Assembly: GCF_900106925.1 (NCBI RefSeq)
Contig: NZ_FNNZ01000010.1
Location: 120,373 to 184,372 of the forward strand
Reading direction: 5' to 3'
Origin: Thiocapsa roseopersicina
GTDB taxonomy: Bacteria; Pseudomonadota; Gammaproteobacteria; Chromatiales; Chromatiaceae
Length of the DNA stretch: 64,000 nt
This document shows positions 29,615 to 38,211 of the stretch, piece after piece. The notes under the pieces were generated by a model, which saw only the letters and a program-made list of their open reading frames with translations, did no database searches and was not told the origin of the DNA. The position numbers and the translations under genes are program-made. How positions within the stretch are numbered: position 1 is the stretch's first letter; each line of letters opens with the position of its first letter.

Positions 29615-29726
29615 AGGATGGGTAGAGCGCAGCGAAACCCATCCTCCAAACCGCCGAGTTGTCGGACTTCAGTCTGATGCCCTCGGCGCGGAGTGGATGG
29701 GTTTCGCCGTGCTCTACCCATCCTAC
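29615..29726. repeat. Inverted repeat of the GTAGGATGGGTAGAGCG type
   Basis: GTAGGATGGGTAGAGCGCAG at the left is matched by the complement ending CTCTACCCATCCTAC at the right. The arms enclose about 50 bases. This kind of palindrome is widespread as a REP-like sequence in proteobacteria. It lies between two palindromic units that may once have been one composite. Confidence 0.8.
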
Positions 29727-29762
29727 ATGCTTCGGTTATTCTTGAATTTTTCCCGAAACTCC

Positions 29763-29849
29763 TTAAACTGCGCCGCGCCGACGGCTGTTGGCTGCTGCGA
29801 GGCCGCATCGAGCGACAAAGCGCGCAGGGTCATGCCGAACGCGGTTTAA
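29763..29849. repeat. Palindromic unit at the phosphomannomutase stop
   Basis: An 87-bp unit with ends TTAAACTGCG and CGCGGTTTAA. Its right end gives the TAA stop of the minus-strand gene. Confidence 0.85.
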
Positions 29850-31333
29850 GCACGCCAACGGGCGAGGATCTCCATGCAGATCCGATTCATCTCCTCCGCA
29901 CGCTCCGGACTGTCCGCCTCGGTATAGGCACGTAGCTCCGGCGCATTGCCCGACGGGCGTAGGTGCGCGATCTCGCCGCTGACGAAGGTGATCCTGAGAC
30001 CGTCGGTGACATCCAGATCGGCGACCGGCCCGAACGCGGCGCCGAAAACGGCCTGCGCAGCGGCTCTATCCCGGGCGGGATCACCCCGATGGATCTCGGC
30101 AAGACGCGCCCGAGCGATCTCGGTCGGGAAATCCTTCAGACGATCGCTCCGCGTGAAGCGACGCGGAAGATCGGCGGAGAGGGCCGACACGGGTTTTCCC
30201 TGCGCCGCGGCGGCACGCAGGATGGCGACCGCAACCAAGACGGCATCACGGGTCGGCAAGGCCGACAGGCTTCGACCGTCCTGCTCGATATCGGTCGCGA
30301 GCAGGAAGCCGCCGTTTGCCTCGTAGCCGACGACCCGCTCCATGCCTCGGTCGACCAGATCCTGCATCCCTTCGATGACGAAGGGCGATCCGATCCGGGT
30401 GCGCAGTACGGTTTCGAACCAGCCCGACCGCTCGACCGCCGTGTTGCTGCTCACGGGTGTCACCACCCCGCGTGCGCCGAGTTGACGCGCGCACAGGATC
30501 CCGGCGATGTCCCCGCGCAGCCAGTCTCCGGTCTCGTCGCCGACCAGCGGACGGTCGCCGTCACCGTCGGCGGAAACCAAGGCATCGAAGTTCCCCGCCG
30601 TGGCCCAGTCGCGCGCAAGCGCGACGTCTTCGGGGCGAATCGCTTCGGTATCGACAGGGACAAAGATCTCGGAGAATCCCAATCGCGTCACGCGTGCTCC
30701 GAGCCCTTCCAGCACCTCGACGTAGGCGCCGCGAGCGACACTCGAGTGCTCGTAGACACCGACATGCAACCCGTTCAGACAGCCCGACGGGAAGAAGTCC
30801 AGATAGCGATCGCAGTAGTCGCGATAGGCCACCGGATCCTCCTCTGGAAGCGCGGCGGACTGGTCCTCGACAAAGACGCCGGCCGCGTCGAAGAGCGTCT
30901 CGGCGACTTGGAGCGATTGCGCGCGGATGCCTTCCTCGTCGCGCTTGAGGATCTCGCCCGTCGGCAGGTTGAACTTGATGCCGTTGCGGTCGTCCGGGAT
31001 GTGGCTGCCGGTCACCATCAGGCTCGGAGCGCAGCGCGCCAGCCCCCAGGCAGCAACCGCCGGACTCGGGATACGCCCGAGATAGCGCGGCCGGCAGCCC
31101 AGATCCAGCGCCGCCCGGGCGCAGGCGACGAGTATCCTGCTTGTACTTGGCCTCAGATCGCCGCCCAAGCCGACCTCGGCATCCTGTGCGAGCAGGCCGC
31201 TCGCGCGAAGATAGCCGAGAAAGCCGGCCGTGTAGGCATAGCACACCCGATCGGTCATCGCATGCGCCAGCCCGCGGGCACCGCTGGTTCCGAACGCCAC
31301 ACCGCTCATGTTCATCAAGTCGCCGATCTGCAT
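29846..31333 (-). CDS. Phosphomannomutase/phosphoglucomutase-family protein
   Basis: A 495-residue alpha-D-phosphohexomutase starting MQIGDLMN at 31333. The phosphoserine loop is VTGSHIPDDRNGIKF with Ser in TGSH, the metal loop is SADGDGDRP, the sugar loop is GYEANGGFLLATD and the phosphate-binding end is RPSGNAPELRAY. It interconverts hexose 6- and 1-phosphates for polysaccharide or nucleotide-sugar synthesis. The exact sugar cannot be told from sequence, so no symbol is given. The stop lies in a repeat end. Confidence 0.88.
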   Translation of the reverse strand: MQIGDLMNMSGVAFGTSGARGLAHAMTDRVCYAYTAGFLGYLRASGLLAQDAEVGLGGDLRPSTSRILVACARAALDLGCRPRYLGRIPSPAVAAWGLARCAPSLMVTGSHIPDDRNGIKFNLPTGEILKRDEEGIRAQSLQVAETLFDAAGVFVEDQSAALPEEDPVAYRDYCDRYLDFFPSGCLNGLHVGVYEHSSVARGAYVEVLEGLGARVTRLGFSEIFVPVDTEAIRPEDVALARDWATAGNFDALVSADGDGDRPLVGDETGDWLRGDIAGILCARQLGARGVVTPVSSNTAVERSGWFETVLRTRIGSPFVIEGMQDLVDRGMERVVGYEANGGFLLATDIEQDGRSLSALPTRDAVLVAVAILRAAAAQGKPVSALSADLPRRFTRSDRLKDFPTEIARARLAEIHRGDPARDRAAAQAVFGAAFGPVADLDVTDGLRITFVSGEIAHLRPSGNAPELRAYTEADSPERAEEMNRICMEILARWRA

Positions 31334-31733
31334 ACACGCTCCTCGCGTCGATTTCGGGGTATCGCAACCCTCGCCGCCTAATCCTAACCCGGGGGGCTCA
31401 TGCGTGGCGCCCGTCGACGCATACACTCGCTACATGGCCGAAGACGATTGCCGATCGGCTCGCTCACCTCGATCACCCCGATCACTCTCCGGATGGGGGG
31501 TGTCCCTCGGGGTCACGGATCGGTTAAGCTCGGAGGCGCTGTCGGCGTTCGTCTCGGGGCATCGGCCTGTCCTGCAAAAGCAAAAATGATGTCGATTCCC
31601 GACGGTCACGGCGGCAACAGGTGCAGGATCACGGATATGGGCTCGGCAACGCCTGCCCGGTCAAGCAACACCGAGCCGAAGGCAACGGATCCGCCGAACT
31701 TCACTGACGACCACCACTTCGAGGACTACCTCC
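31334..31733. other. Intergenic, no gene recognised
   Basis: Four hundred bases between divergent genes. Short open frames exist on both strands but lack ribosome sites and recognisable products. Promoters for both neighbours should lie here; I could not pick a convincing -35/-10 pair. Confidence 0.5.
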
Positions 31734-32606
31734 ATGCCCGACACGTCTCGCATGATCCCGCTCGTCTCGGCGGCAACGCTGGCGCTCGTCATCGGCCAAG
31801 GCGCCTTCGCCGATCCGCAGGCAACGGAAGCGAGCCAAACGCCGGCCGAGCCAACGAACGAAGCAGCGCCGGCCCCGGCTCCCGCTCCGGCTCCGGCCGA
31901 TGCGCCTGCCGATGCATCGAGCGATGCGCCCACACCCGGGGAGGCGGCCCGAGCCAAGGCCGAGGAGCGTCGCGCCGCCATGATGGCTGAACGGGAGAAA
32001 CGTTACGAAGAGCTCCGTGCTCGTGCCGCCGAGATCGGCCTAGCACTCCCCGAGATGCCGCCGTGGGAGTCGACCGATCGGCCGCCGATGCCCGAGCGTC
32101 GCGGCATGTCGCCCGAGGACATGGAAGCGATGCGCCAACAACGCCAAGAGATGCGTGAGCAAATGCGCTCCATGACCCCCGAAGAACGCCGGGCGATGCG
32201 CGATGCGCATTGGCAGCAAATGCGGGCCGATGCGGCGGAACGGGGAGTCGAGATGCCAGAGACGCCGCCCTGGGCCGAGGCCGAGGCGCGTCGCAAGGAG
32301 ATGGAGGAGCGATTCGAGACGTATCGCAAGACCGTCGAGGCGATGAGCGAGGAGCAGATCGAGGCGGCCCGCGCCCTGTTCGGAAGCCCTCCTCCGATGC
32401 CCGAGATGCCGCGTATGCCCCAATATGACGGGTATGAGCGCGAGGGCTATGGATACGGTTACGGCCCGCAGGGCGGTTATCCCGGCGGCATGCCTTATCC
32501 GGGGCGCGGAGGTATGGGGCATCCGCCCATGATGCCCGATTACGATGCACCCGGTTATGGCGCACCCGGCTACGATCAGGGGCCGCCGCAGGGCATGGGT
32601 TACTGA
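31734..32606 (+). CDS. Secreted Ala/Pro/Met-rich helical protein
   Basis: A 290-residue protein of unrecognised family. A signal peptide (residues 1-26, ending GAFA) is followed by an Ala-Pro rich linker (about 30-62) and a charged helical middle (about 65-225) rich in Arg, Glu and Met. The middle has two repeats of the pattern LPEMPPW / MPETPPW, about 70 residues apart, each followed by a helix. The tail from about 226 is rich in Gly, Tyr and Pro (YGYGYGPQGGYPGG). It resembles periplasmic Spy/CpxP-like metal or chaperone proteins only in composition. Confidence 0.7.
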   Translation: MPDTSRMIPLVSAATLALVIGQGAFADPQATEASQTPAEPTNEAAPAPAPAPAPADAPADASSDAPTPGEAARAKAEERRAAMMAEREKRYEELRARAAEIGLALPEMPPWESTDRPPMPERRGMSPEDMEAMRQQRQEMREQMRSMTPEERRAMRDAHWQQMRADAAERGVEMPETPPWAEAEARRKEMEERFETYRKTVEAMSEEQIEAARALFGSPPPMPEMPRMPQYDGYEREGYGYGYGPQGGYPGGMPYPGRGGMGHPPMMPDYDAPGYGAPGYDQGPPQGMGY

Positions 32607-32678
32607 CATCGGGGGACACAGCCGCGGGTCGACGGAGCGCCGGCGCAGTCCGGTCGGCGCCTTCGGCCCGCTTCGGCG

Positions 32679-33323
32679 TCAGTCGCTTGTCCGCATCTCC
32701 GAGGGATCCGCGGGCTCGATCTCGGCCCCCACCTGAAGCCAGGCATCGAGCAATCGCTGGACGGACTCCACGCCTTGGCGCTTCAGGGCGGAAAACAGCA
32801 TGACCTCGACCCGCCCCACCATATCCGAGACGGCCCGCTCGACTGCATGCTGAGTGGCGCGGGCCGCCCCCGTTTTGAGCTTGTCCGCCTTGGTAAGCAA
32901 AACGAGCATCGGCAGATCGGCGCGCCCGCCCCAGTGGAGCATCTGGCGGTCGAACTCCGCCAGCGGATGGCGGATATCCATGACGACGACGAGACCGCCG
33001 AGTGAGTTGCGCTGCTCGAGATAGGCCGCCATGTGCTGCTGCCAGTCGCGCTTGACCGTATCCGGAACCTTGGCATATCCGTAACCGGGGAGATCGACCA
33101 AGCGACGCGCCTCGTCCAGCTCGAAAAAGATGAGCTGCTGCGTCCGTCCGGGTGTCTTGCTCGTGCGGGCGAGCGCGTTCTGATGGCAAAGTGCATTGAT
33201 CGCACTGGACTTGCCGGCATTCGAGCGCCCCGCGAACGCGACCTCGCGACCCTCGTCTGCGGGGCATTGCTCGACCCGTGCGGCAGCCGTCAGGAAATGG
33301 GCGCGTTGGTAAAAAGGATTCAT
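32679..33323 (-). CDS. engB: Ribosome biogenesis GTPase EngB (YihA)
   Basis: A 214-residue TrmE-Era-like GTPase required for 50S assembly. G1 [10 protein letters not shown]2 region KTPGRTQ, G3 DLPGYGYAK and G4 TKADKL are visible. The start is ATG 33323 ([11 protein letters not shown]); the longer frame goes through a repeat fragment. A 15-base palindromic repeat fragment lies 12 bases upstream, between it and the hemerythrin gene. Confidence 0.95.
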   Translation of the reverse strand: MNPFYQRAHFLTAAARVEQCPADEGREVAFAGRSNAGKSSAINALCHQNALARTSKTPGRTQQLIFFELDEARRLVDLPGYGYAKVPDTVKRDWQQHMAAYLEQRNSLGGLVVVMDIRHPLAEFDRQMLHWGGRADLPMLVLLTKADKLKTGAARATQHAVERAVSDMVGRVEVMLFSALKRQGVESVQRLLDAWLQVGAEIEPADPSEMRTSD

Positions 33324-33335
33324 CGTAAGCCGGGA

Positions 33336-33350
33336 CCGGACGCGGTTTAG
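33336..33350. repeat. Palindromic unit fragment between hemerythrin gene and engB
   Basis: Fifteen bases, CCGGACGCGGTTTAG, match a unit end. The rest of the unit is absent. The fragment contains the stop TAA of the hemerythrin gene. Confidence 0.7.
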
Positions 33351-33832
33351 CTCCAGCACTTGGAGCCGCAAAAGTGCAGGTGATCCCACATCCGCGTCGC
33401 CCAGGACGGCTTTTGGTGTCGCGACAGGGCGCCTGCGGCGAGAAAGAATCGGCTGTAATCCTGATCGCTTTGCAGGATGTGATCGAGCAGCCAATGCTTG
33501 AGGTGCCGCATCAGGCCATCGTCAAGCGGAGCCCGATCGACGGCGAGGCGACGTTGCAGATCCAGCATGCTGCGGATCAGCCCTTCATGCTGGACCTTGT
33601 GGCGCTCGTAATCCGGGTAGCCGAAGATGCGCATCAGGCTCTCCTCGACGGCGAAATGGATCTTGGTGTACTCGGCGAGCCTGCCGAGCGCATCGAGCTG
33701 GCGCTCTCGATCGAGGCCCCCGACGACGGCATCCTGAACCTCGTTGATCAGGTCGATCAGGGCCTGATGCTGGGCGTCGATCTCGTCGATGCCGACGCTG
33801 AGCGCTGCGGACCATTCCACGAATTGAGTCAT
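33347..33832 (-). CDS. Bacteriohemerythrin
   Basis: A 161-residue protein starting [30 protein letters not shown]. The di-iron ligands fit the pattern: H in DAQHQ, H-x3-E in HFAVEE, H in HEGL, and H-x4-D in [14 protein letters not shown]. It carries or senses oxygen. ATG 33832 overlaps the moaC stop (ATGA). The last 20 residues extend beyond the four-helix bundle and end in a repeat fragment, so the tail may have been altered. Confidence 0.9.
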   Translation of the reverse strand: MTQFVEWSAALSVGIDEIDAQHQALIDLINEVQDAVVGGLDRERQLDALGRLAEYTKIHFAVEESLMRIFGYPDYERHKVQHEGLIRSMLDLQRRLAVDRAPLDDGLMRHLKHWLLDHILQSDQDYSRFFLAAGALSRHQKPSWATRMWDHLHFCGSKCWS

Positions 33833-34404
33833 CGCTTTCTCCATGATGCGAGGCGCTCGTCCGAGTCGACTCGAGCTGGATCGCCTGTACCGGGATCGCC
33901 CGCGTCCGGATCGCAGTCACCGGCAGACGCTACACCCCGGATCCAACGGCCGGACTGCCCTCCCTCCTTTTCGAGCAAGCGCACACCTTCGATACTCATG
34001 CCCCGATCCACCGCTTTGCACATGTCGTAGATGGTCAAAAGGCTGATCTGTACCGCGCAGAGCGCCTCCATCTCGACCCCGGTGGAGCCTCTGGTCTCGA
34101 CGGTAGCGGAACAATAGACGGTCGATGTCTCGTCGCGCGGCTCCAGCTCGACGGCGACCCGAGTCAGACTCAGCGGATGACACAAGGGCACCAGATCCGC
34201 GGTGCGCTTGGCGCCCATGATCCCTGCGATCCGGGCAACGCCGAGCACATCGCCCTTGCGGTGCTCGCCGCTCAGAATCAGTGCAAGCGTAGACGGCTCC
34301 ATCCGAATGCTCCCCTCCGCAACGGCGCGGCGTTTGGTGAGGGCCTTCTCGCCCACGTCCACCATATGGGCCGCACCCTTCTCGTCGAAATGTGTCAACG
34401 GCAT
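33829..34404 (-). CDS. moaC: Cyclic pyranopterin monophosphate synthase MoaC
   Basis: A 191-residue molybdenum cofactor enzyme acting with MoaA to form cPMP from GTP. Typical parts are [47 protein letters not shown] and [11 protein letters not shown]. The C-terminal 30 residues after [13 protein letters not shown] are a non-conserved Asp-Pro-rich tail. moaA is not in the window. Confidence 0.95.
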   Translation of the reverse strand: MPLTHFDEKGAAHMVDVGEKALTKRRAVAEGSIRMEPSTLALILSGEHRKGDVLGVARIAGIMGAKRTADLVPLCHPLSLTRVAVELEPRDETSTVYCSATVETRGSTGVEMEALCAVQISLLTIYDMCKAVDRGMSIEGVRLLEKEGGQSGRWIRGVASAGDCDPDAGDPGTGDPARVDSDERLASWRKR

Positions 34405-34539
34405 CTGCGATCCGCGGAGTGGAGAGCCTAGGGGTCGGCAAGGACACCGACATGTTGCGACGACAAGGGTCTCGGAGAATGACCCAACCGAGACGCCATT
34501 CGGAGCGCTCGCCCCGAGGAAGGGCGAGCGACGGGTACA

Positions 34540-35088
34540 TCAGAACGCCGGCTTCTCCGGTGCCTCTTCGAACATCCTCACACTGTTCATGATCTCTTCG
34601 CGCGCGTCTTCGCGGCCGCCCCAGCCCATGACGCGGACCCACTTACCCTCATCCAAGTCCTTGTAATGCTCAAAGAAATGTGAAATCTGATCGAGCAGAT
34701 GGGCCGGCATATCGCGGAAACTCTCGATCTCGCGGTAACCCTTGAAGAGCTTGTCGATCGGGAGCGCCAGGATCTTGGCATCATCCCCGGACTCGTCGGT
34801 CATCTTGAGCACGCCGATCGGACGGCACTTGATGACGGAGCCCGAGATCAGCGGATAAGGGGTGACCACGATCACGTCGACCGGGTCGCCATCCGCGGAC
34901 AAGGTGTTCGGCACATATCCATAGTTGCAGGGATAGTGCATCGCCGTGGACATGAAGCGATCGACGAACATGGCGCCGGTCGCCTTGTCCATTTCGTACT
35001 TGACCGGCTCGGCGTGCGACGGTATCTCGATAATTACGTTGATTTCGCTCGGGATATTATCGCCGCGTGGGACGCGCTTCGGATCCAT
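34540..35088 (-). CDS. ppa: Inorganic pyrophosphatase, family I
   Basis: A 182-residue soluble pyrophosphatase hydrolysing PPi to phosphate. [15 protein letters not shown], the signature DGDPVDVIV and the conserved [17 protein letters not shown] segments are present. It lies near a PPi-type phosphofructokinase, so both genes act on the PPi pool. Bases 34405-34539 before moaC hold no gene. Confidence 0.95.
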   Translation of the reverse strand: MDPKRVPRGDNIPSEINVIIEIPSHAEPVKYEMDKATGAMFVDRFMSTAMHYPCNYGYVPNTLSADGDPVDVIVVTPYPLISGSVIKCRPIGVLKMTDESGDDAKILALPIDKLFKGYREIESFRDMPAHLLDQISHFFEHYKDLDEGKWVRVMGWGGREDAREEIMNSVRMFEEAPEKPAF

Positions 35089-35287
35089 GGGTCAGCCTCT
35101 GTGGTTCGGATTGGGATCGCCGAGACACGACCGGATCGCCGATGCACGGCGGGTCGCGTTGGCGGTGTCGGGTCGAATGCACCCGATTGTAGCCCATCGG
35201 ATGCCGGGAAATCCCAATGATCGTGCGCGGATCGAGCCGCGCCCGGGGTCGCGCCCGAGATCGAGGTGGCATTCGATCGTTGAGCGG

Positions 35288-35400
35288 AGCCTCCTGCCTC
35301 CTGCCTCCTGCCTCCTGCCTTAAGGCTGAAGCTGATAGCTGATAGCTGATAGCTGACAGCTAAAAGCTAAAAGCGAGAAGCAAAAGCTGGAGGCAGGCGG
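35288..35400. repeat. Heptamer tandem repeat region (GCCTCCT and AGCTGAT)
   Basis: Four copies of GCCTCCT (35288-35320) are followed by three copies of AGCTGAT and looser variants up to about 35400. Their period of seven matches the tracts at 19659 and 54518. They fill the gap between ppa and the phosphofructokinase gene. Confidence 0.85.
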
Positions 35401-35429
35401 CAGGCCGCAGGCCCGCCCCCCGAGCCGCC

Positions 35430-36683
35430 TCAGATCTCGAACGCCGGCAGCCGCTTCTCGACCGCCACGTTCTTGAGCGTGACGTACTTGGGCAACCCCT
35501 TCTCGAAGGGCGGATAGTCCTCGCCCTGGATCAGCGGGATCAGGTATTCCTTGCAGACCGGCGTGATCCCGAAACCGTCCTCGGAGATGAATTCACGCGG
35601 CATGAACTTCTCGACGTTGGCGACCTCCGACAGCGGCGCCTCGCCGACCTCCCAGCGGTAGGGGTCCTGACTGACGCGCTTGATCGTCGGCATGATGGCG
35701 TTGTGCCCCTCGAGGGCAAATTGGACCGCGGCCCGGCCCATCGCATAAGCCTGCTCGACGTCCGTCTTGGAGGCCAGATGACGGGCCGCGCGCTGCAGGT
35801 AATCGGCGACCGCCCAATGGAACTTGTAGCCGGTGACATCCTTGATCATGTTGGCCACGACCGGAGCCGCGCCGCCCAGCTGGGCATGACCGAAGGCATC
35901 GCGCGTGCCCTGCTCGGCGAGGAAACGCCCGTCGGGATACTTCGCGCCCTCGGAGACCACGATGGTGCAGTAACCGTGCTGCTCGACCTTCTGCTGGACC
36001 GCGGCGAGGAAGCGCTCTTGGTCGAACTCGATCTCGGGAAACAGGATCATCACCGGGATGCCGTGATCCTCGACCAATCCGCCCGCTGCAGCGATCCAGC
36101 CGGCATGGCGACCCATGACCTCGAGCACGAAGATCTTGGTCGAGGTCTTGGCCATGGAGCGCACGTCGAACGAGGCCTCCAGGGTCGAGGTGGCGATGTA
36201 CTTGGCGACAGAGCCGAAACCCGGGCAGTTGTCGGTGATCGGCAGATCGTTGTCGACCGTCTTGGGCACATGCACGGCCTGCACCGGGTAGCCCATGGTC
36301 TCTGAGAGCTGAGAGATCTTGTAGCAGGTGTCGGCCGAGTCGCCGCCGCCGTTATAGAAGAAATAGCCGATGTCGTGGGCTTTGAAGACCTCGATCAGAC
36401 GCTCGTACTCGCGTTTGTTGGCCTCCAGGCTCTTCAACTTGTAGCGGCAGGAGCCGAACGCGCCCGAGGGCGTATAACGCAACGCGGCGATGGCCTCGTC
36501 GGACTCGCGGCCGGTATCGATCAGGTCTTCGGTCAGGGCACCGATGATGCCGTTGCGCCCGGCGTAGACGTTTCCGATCCGCACCGAGTGAAGCCGAGCG
36601 GTTTCGATCACGCCGCACGCCGAGGCGTTGATGACGGCGGTAACGCCGCCGGATTGTGCGTAAAAGGCATTCTTGGCTGTCAT
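35430..36683 (-). CDS. pfp: Pyrophosphate-dependent 6-phosphofructokinase
   Basis: A 417-residue PFK. The substrate loop is NGGGDSADT (residues 111-119): Asp115 replaces the Gly of ATP enzymes. The catalytic loop is PKTVDNDL, where Lys141 replaces Gly. Both replacements mark PPi-dependent enzymes. The enzyme makes fructose 1,6-bisphosphate reversibly with PPi, and in related autotrophs may also act on sedoheptulose 7-phosphate. MGRHAGWIAAAGG is the substrate-binding segment. Confidence 0.92.
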   Translation of the reverse strand: MTAKNAFYAQSGGVTAVINASACGVIETARLHSVRIGNVYAGRNGIIGALTEDLIDTGRESDEAIAALRYTPSGAFGSCRYKLKSLEANKREYERLIEVFKAHDIGYFFYNGGGDSADTCYKISQLSETMGYPVQAVHVPKTVDNDLPITDNCPGFGSVAKYIATSTLEASFDVRSMAKTSTKIFVLEVMGRHAGWIAAAGGLVEDHGIPVMILFPEIEFDQERFLAAVQQKVEQHGYCTIVVSEGAKYPDGRFLAEQGTRDAFGHAQLGGAAPVVANMIKDVTGYKFHWAVADYLQRAARHLASKTDVEQAYAMGRAAVQFALEGHNAIMPTIKRVSQDPYRWEVGEAPLSEVANVEKFMPREFISEDGFGITPVCKEYLIPLIQGEDYPPFEKGLPKYVTLKNVAVEKRLPAFEI

Positions 36684-36713
36684 GTCTGTCCCCTTGTCTT
36701 TAGGTGCTTGTCG

Positions 36714-36908
36714 TTAAACCGCGCCCAGCGCGGTATGCATTGTTTTTCGATGGCATTGGCCCCGGCAGACTTGACGACCGCTGGAGCCGGCGCGGTTTAA
36801 GATATTTAAAAAATTAATCATTTTAAACTGCGTCTCACCGAGATCGAGGATATTTCCGTAGCCAAACGCAACATGACAACGACGCATGTCGCTCTGGACG
36901 CGGTTTAG
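36714..36908 (-). repeat. Paired palindromic composite, B-A orientation (36714-36800, 36823-36908)
   Basis: The whole 195 bp is the reverse complement type of the composite at 8521-8715: the first unit matches the complement of 8629-8715. The AT-rich spacer is 22 bp. It occupies the gap between the phosphofructokinase gene and a ubiquinone hydroxylase gene. Confidence 0.9.
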
Positions 36909-36962
36909 GTCAGCGATCGGTGCGGAAAAAGCACGCCGGCATGCATGTCGCTCGGACCGCAC

Positions 36963-38207
36963 TCAAAGGGGACGCGCAAGCGGCGGCAGGTCGCTCCCCA
37001 GACCGAGCGCACGCTCCATGAAGAGCGCCTTGAGCGGGCCGATTCGGTCGGTCAGGGTCAACCCGATGCTGCGCACTGCAGCGATCGGCGACACTTCGTT
37101 GCTGAAGGTCCGTTTGATCAAGTCCATCGCGGCGAGCATGGCGGTGTTGTCGCCGCGGCGCGCTCGTTCGTAATGGCGCAGCGCCCAGAGGCCGGCAATG
37201 TCGCGTCCCCGCTCCAGCGCGAGATCGATCGCCGCGGCCAGCTCGGCGGCGTCGAGGAACCCCAGGTTCACACCCTGTCCGGCGAGCGGATGGACCGCGT
37301 GGGCGGCGTCGCCGACCAAGGCCAATCCCGCCAGGACATACTGCTTGGCATGCTGGAGTCGAAGCGGAAAGGCGGCGCGCGGACCCTCCACGACGAGTGC
37401 GCCGAGCCGCGCTTCGGAGGCATCGGTGAGGGCCGCCGAGAAGGCGGCATCGCCCATCGCCAGCAGCTCGGCGGCACGCTCGTCGGTGGCGGACCACACG
37501 ATCGAGCAGCGCCCGTCGGCCAAGGGCAGCAGGGCCAGCGGTCCGGTCGGCAGGAAGCGCTGCCAAGCGGTCTCTTGATGCCACTCCTGCGGCAGGACGT
37601 TGGCGACGATTGCGCGCTGGTCGTAGTCCCGGCCTTCGGTCTCGATACCCGAGAGCTCGCGCACCAGTGAATCGCGCCCGTCCGCGGCGACCAGCAGCCG
37701 ACCCGCGATGACCTGCCCGTCACCGAGCACCACCCGCGACTCGGTCTCCGTGCGTTCGATCTCGACGATGGCTGCAGGGCAGACGAGCCGGATGTCGGGC
37801 GAGGACTCCAAGGCTTCCCAGAGTGCGAGCTGAATCACCCGGTTCTCGACGATGTGGCCGAGATCGGGCTCCCCGAGCGATTGGGCATCGAAATGGATGC
37901 TTCCGCCGCCGAGTGCATCCCACACACACATCTTGCGATAGGGGTTTGCACCGAGCGCCGCAATGCGCTCCCACGCGCCCAAGCGCGCGAGGATCCGCTG
38001 ACTCGCCCGACTCAAGGCCGAGACCCGCAGGTCGATCTCGCTCGCGGGCCAGTCGCGCTGCGGCGCGCGGGTCTCGATGACCGCGATCCGCAGCCCCTTC
38101 CCGGAACAGGCACGGGCGAGTGCCGCCCCGACCATACCGCCGCCGACCACGAGCAGGTCGTAAGATGGCTCCTGCGACGCAGTCATGTCCGGAACGCGCG
38201 ACGACAT
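36963..38207 (-). CDS. UbiH/UbiF/UbiI-family FAD hydroxylase
   Basis: A 414-residue flavin monooxygenase of ubiquinone synthesis. The FAD-binding VVGGGMVGAALA, the DG motif AADGRDSLVRE and the GDAAHAVHPLAGQGVNLG motif are complete. It is the second of two paralogues after pepP and, by position, corresponds to UbiI (VisC), which hydroxylates ring C5. The start used is ATG 38207; ATGs at 38225 and 38186 are alternatives. The specific ring position is inferred. Confidence 0.88.
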   Translation of the reverse strand: MSSRVPDMTASQEPSYDLLVVGGGMVGAALARACSGKGLRIAVIETRAPQRDWPASEIDLRVSALSRASQRILARLGAWERIAALGANPYRKMCVWDALGGGSIHFDAQSLGEPDLGHIVENRVIQLALWEALESSPDIRLVCPAAIVEIERTETESRVVLGDGQVIAGRLLVAADGRDSLVRELSGIETEGRDYDQRAIVANVLPQEWHQETAWQRFLPTGPLALLPLADGRCSIVWSATDERAAELLAMGDAAFSAALTDASEARLGALVVEGPRAAFPLRLQHAKQYVLAGLALVGDAAHAVHPLAGQGVNLGFLDAAELAAAIDLALERGRDIAGLWALRHYERARRGDNTAMLAAMDLIKRTFSNEVSPIAAVRSIGLTLTDRIGPLKALFMERALGLGSDLPPLARPL

Positions 38208-38211
38208 GGAC

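Noticed and set aside
31400..31990. A 196-residue frame before the periplasmic protein gene
   Set aside because: It overlaps the signal-peptide gene in another frame and has no recognisable motif or ribosome site.
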